DNA from: Geochorda sp036562495
GTDB taxonomy: Bacteria; Bacillota; Limnochordia; Limnochordales; Geochordaceae
NCBI GenBank assembly: GCA_036562495.1
Contig: DATCKA010000092.1
Span: 16,383 to 80,382, forward strand
Length of the DNA: 64,000 nucleotides
Direction: 5' to 3'
The translations under genes were made by a program, and so were the position numbers. Shown piece after piece: positions 62,061 through 64,000 of the stretch; the stretch's first letter is position 1; each line of letters opens with the position of its first letter. The notes beneath the pieces are model-generated. The model was given only the letters and a program-made list of their open reading frames with translations, was not told the origin of the DNA and did no database searches.

Positions 62061-62963
62061 ATGGAGATCCGCAAGGCGGTCATCCCGGCGGCGGGCCTGG
62101 GGACGCGGTTCCTGCCGGCTACCAAGGCCCAGCCCAAGGAGATGCTGCCCCTCGTTGACAAGCCGACCATCCAGTACATCGTCGAAGAGGCGGTGGCCTC
62201 GGGGATCGAGGATATCCTCATCATCACCGGCCGCAACAAGCGCGCCATCGAGGATCACTTCGACCGCTCCATCGAGCTGGAGCTGGCCCTGGACGGCAGC
62301 CACAAGGAGGAGCTGCTCAAGCTGGTCCAGGACGTCTCCGACCTCGTCGACATCCACTACGTCCGGCAGAAGGAGCCCAAGGGGCTGGGACATGCCGTCT
62401 GGTGCGCGCGCAAGTTCATCGGCGACGAGCCCTTCGCGGTGCTCCTGGGCGACGACGTGGTGCGGGCCGAGGTCCCTGCCCTCAAGCAGCTCATCGAGGT
62501 CTACCGGCGTCGGGGCGGTTCGGTGCTGGGGGTGCAGGAGGTACCCGAGGCCGACGTGAGCCGCTACGGCATCGTCAAGCCGCGACCGGTCGAGCCCCGG
62601 CTGTACGCGGTGGAAGACTTCGTGGAGAAGCCCGCGCCGGAGCAGGCCCCGTCGCGGCTGGCAGTCCTCGGGCGCTACATCCTGGAGCCCGAGATCTTCC
62701 GGATCCTGGAGCGCACCCCTCCGGGTGCGGGGGGCGAGATCCAGCTCACCGACGCCATCCGGGAGCTGGGGCGCCATCGTCCCATCTGGGCGTACGTCTT
62801 CGAGGGCAGGCGTTACGACGTGGGCGACAAGCTCGGCTTCCTGCAGGCGACGGTCGAACTGGCCCTTGAGCGGCCCGACCTGGGCCCGGCCTTCCGACGC
62901 TACCTGCTGGGCTTGATGCCGCGGCTGGCCGAGCAGGAACCGAGCTCCGTACGTCAGCTTTGA
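62061..62963 (+). CDS. galU: UTP-glucose-1-phosphate uridylyltransferase
   Basis: The 300-residue nucleotidyltransferase makes UDP-glucose for envelope polysaccharides. It shows KAVIPAAGLGTRFLPATKAQPKEMLP, given here in parts (AAGLGTRFLPATKAQPKE), then VRQKEPKGLGHAVWCA, LLGDDVVR, RYGIVKP, VEKPAPEQAPS and GGEIQLTDAI. All are typical of bacterial GalU. Length is normal. It starts 39 bases after the dipeptidase and is followed by the copper-chaperone-like gene. Confidence 0.94.
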   Translation: MEIRKAVIPAAGLGTRFLPATKAQPKEMLPLVDKPTIQYIVEEAVASGIEDILIITGRNKRAIEDHFDRSIELELALDGSHKEELLKLVQDVSDLVDIHYVRQKEPKGLGHAVWCARKFIGDEPFAVLLGDDVVRAEVPALKQLIEVYRRRGGSVLGVQEVPEADVSRYGIVKPRPVEPRLYAVEDFVEKPAPEQAPSRLAVLGRYILEPEIFRILERTPPGAGGEIQLTDAIRELGRHRPIWAYVFEGRRYDVGDKLGFLQATVELALERPDLGPAFRRYLLGLMPRLAEQEPSSVRQL

Positions 62964-62977
62964 AAGGGGAGCGTCGG

Positions 62978-63187
62978 ATGCAGACGAAGGTCTTCACCGT
63001 GCCCGGCATCTCTTGCGAGCACTGCCGGCGCGCCATCACCGAGTCGGTGAGGCGACTCTCGGGCATCGCCTCCGTCGAGGTCGACCTCGATGCCAAGAAG
63101 GTGGCGGTCACGTTCGACCCGTCGTCGACGGAGGCGGACCGGATCAGGGCGGCCATCGAAGATGCGGGCTATGACGTCGTCTCGTGA
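62978..63187 (+). CDS. Heavy-metal-associated domain protein (CopZ-like)
   Basis: The 69-residue protein is a single HMA domain with the metal-binding GISCEHC motif (usually GMxCxxC) and the AIEDAGYDV end. It would carry Cu(I), or another soft metal, in the cytoplasm. No CopA ATPase or CsoR regulator is in view. The ATG at 62978 has AAGGGGAG 6 bases upstream. It lies 14 bases after galU and 49 bases before the ECF component. Confidence 0.9.
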   Translation: MQTKVFTVPGISCEHCRRAITESVRRLSGIASVEVDLDAKKVAVTFDPSSTEADRIRAAIEDAGYDVVS

Positions 63188-63236
63188 GGAGTCGTCGGCG
63201 GCTCGTCCGCGGCCGGGCGGCGGGGGAGGCCCCTCC

Positions 63237-63749
63237 GTGACGCATTTGGCCTACGCTGCCGCCACGGCGGCGCTGACGCTGGCTGCTACGCTCTACTTGC
63301 GCGTGCCGGGGCCCGGAGCAGGCCAGTACTTCAACCTGGGCGAGGCCGTCATCTACTCGGCGGCTCTGCTGGCAGGGCCGTGGATGGGGGCAGCGGGAGC
63401 CGTCGGCGCGGCCCTGGCCGACCTGCTGGTGGGAGCGGCGGTCTGGGCACCCTGGACCCTGGTCGTCAAGGGCGTCGAAGGAGCTCTGGTGGGCTGGCTG
63501 GCCTCCCGCGCGCGGGGGCCCCGGCGCTGGTGGCGAGACCTCCTGGCCATCGTGCCCGGGGCCCTATGGATGATGGCCGGCTACGCGCTGGCCGCCTGGG
63601 CGCTGCTGGGGCCCGGTGCCGTGCCTCCGGAGCTGCTCATCGACGGCCTGCAGACTTCGAGCTCCGCGGCCGTGGCCCTGGCGGTGGTACCCGCCTTGCG
63701 GGCCGCGCTCGGGCGCGCAGGCCGCGACGTCAGCGTGAGGCCGGGATGA
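63237..63749 (+). CDS. ECF transporter S component
   Basis: The 170-residue membrane protein has about six segments. It shows the S-component pattern QYFNLGEAVIYSAALLAGPW, GAVGAALADLLVG and APWTLVVKGVEGALVGWL. It binds a vitamin or metabolite and works with shared ECF A, A' and T subunits, which must be encoded elsewhere. The ligand cannot be read from sequence. The GTG at 63237 has GGGGGAGG 7 bases upstream. It overlaps the convergent regulator by 20 bases. Confidence 0.82.
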   Translation: MTHLAYAAATAALTLAATLYLRVPGPGAGQYFNLGEAVIYSAALLAGPWMGAAGAVGAALADLLVGAAVWAPWTLVVKGVEGALVGWLASRARGPRRWWRDLLAIVPGALWMMAGYALAAWALLGPGAVPPELLIDGLQTSSSAAVALAVVPALRAALGRAGRDVSVRPG

Positions 63750-64000
63750 CCACGTAGTCGCACGTGGGCTGGCCGTTGCTCATGCTGCTTTGCTGATGGA
63801 GCTCCACGGGTCCGACGACGCCCTCCAGCACGCCCCGCAGCATGGCGCGATGGATGGCGCAGACGCTGGGGCCGTGGTCCGCCAACAGCTCCCGGAAGAC
63901 GCAGGTGGCGAACCGCAGGTTGATGGACCCGTCCTGCCGGCGCCATGCCTGCTGGACCGAGGCCACCTCCGACAGGGCCGAGACCAGGCGCTCGTCGCCG
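63730..64000 (-). CDS. C-terminal part of a probable metal- or Fe-S-sensing regulator, start outside the window
   Basis: The minus-strand frame is open to the window edge, so only the last 89 codons are seen. The sequence (NLRFATCVFRELLADHGPSV, CAIHRAMLRGVLEGVVG, then QPTCDYVVIP) resembles the C-terminal Cys-containing domain of SufR-like and related HTH regulators. There the pattern is NCPF...VC...H...CC. Three of the usual four Cys are present. The HTH part, if present, lies outside the window. Confidence 0.55.
   Translation of the reverse strand, partial: GDERLVSALSEVASVQQAWRRQDGSINLRFATCVFRELLADHGPSVCAIHRAMLRGVLEGVVGPVELHQQSSMSNGQPTCDYVVIPASR

Overview
This is a 64 kb window of very GC-rich bacterial chromosome. 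Genes are densely packed on both strands, with frequent 4-base stop/start overlaps, many GTG and TTG starts, and strong GGAGG-type ribosome binding sites. I see no rRNA, tRNA, CRISPR array, insertion sequence, phage gene or integrase. The gene content (Spy-like protein, AcuB-like CBS/ACT protein, DUF2600 terpene synthase, Glu/Leu dehydrogenase, TAXI-TRAP transporter, XPB-type helicase, M42 peptidases) fits a high-GC member of the Bacillota. Two tandem TolC-like proteins plus a candidate outer-membrane beta-barrel argue for a double-membrane envelope. Within Bacillota that combination points to a Limnochordia-like organism. This placement is inference; no marker gene in the window fixes it.

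Layout. 1-2.2 kb: a cut-off secreted protein and a secreted carboxypeptidase-regulatory-domain protein. 2.2-7.1 kb: a UroD-fold protein divergent from a helicase-associated protein/XPB helicase pair. 7.1-9.2 kb: a candidate beta-barrel, a peroxiredoxin and an atypical SDR. 9.2-11.8 kb: a two-gene cytochrome bd-like respiratory complex with a fused cytochrome c. 11.9-20.2 kb: a minus-strand run of Lhr helicase, CBS/ACT protein, S9 peptidase, EamA transporter and YciI-like protein. 20.2-23.0 kb: an ABC importer (ATPase, permease, lipoprotein-type binding protein). 23.1-27.2 kb: DUF2600 terpene synthase, LysM/M23 endopeptidase, superoxide dismutase and uridine kinase. 27.3-29.8 kb: a B12-dependent acyl-CoA mutase in two subunits, then CutA. 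30.0-36.5 kb: an envelope export operon (TolC, TolC, adaptor, ABC ATPase, MacB-like permease) followed by a Spy-like periplasmic protein. 36.6-43.5 kb: a HAD-like relic, a hypothetical gene, a TAXI-TRAP transporter with its DUF1850 partner, a metallophosphoesterase and endonuclease IV. 43.6-50.9 kb: Glu dehydrogenase, an MFS transporter, MaeB-type malic enzyme, a HEAT-repeat protein and a galactokinase-like relic. 50.9-56.6 kb: HemL, three tandem M42 peptidases, a 46-residue membrane peptide and a canonical SDR. 56.6-64 kb: a zinc-ribbon membrane protein, an HTH-TPR regulator, TPR proteins, an M19 dipeptidase, GalU, a copper-chaperone-like protein, an ECF S component and a cut-off regulator.

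How the parts may fit. The export operon and the Spy-like gene share tandem 11-bp direct repeats (CTTCACG-like, 4-base gaps) at the same distance from a putative -10 element. This suggests one OmpR/PhoB-family response regulator controls both as an envelope-stress regulon. The bd-like pair consists of two homologous CydA-type subunits that have divided the cofactor-ligand residues between them. The mutase carries the Phe/Gln active-site pair of isobutyryl-CoA mutase, not the Tyr/Arg pair of methylmalonyl-CoA mutase. Peptidases (S9, M42 x3, M19) together with glutamate dehydrogenase, malic enzyme, TRAP and ABC importers suggest a heterotroph living on peptides, amino acids and organic acids.
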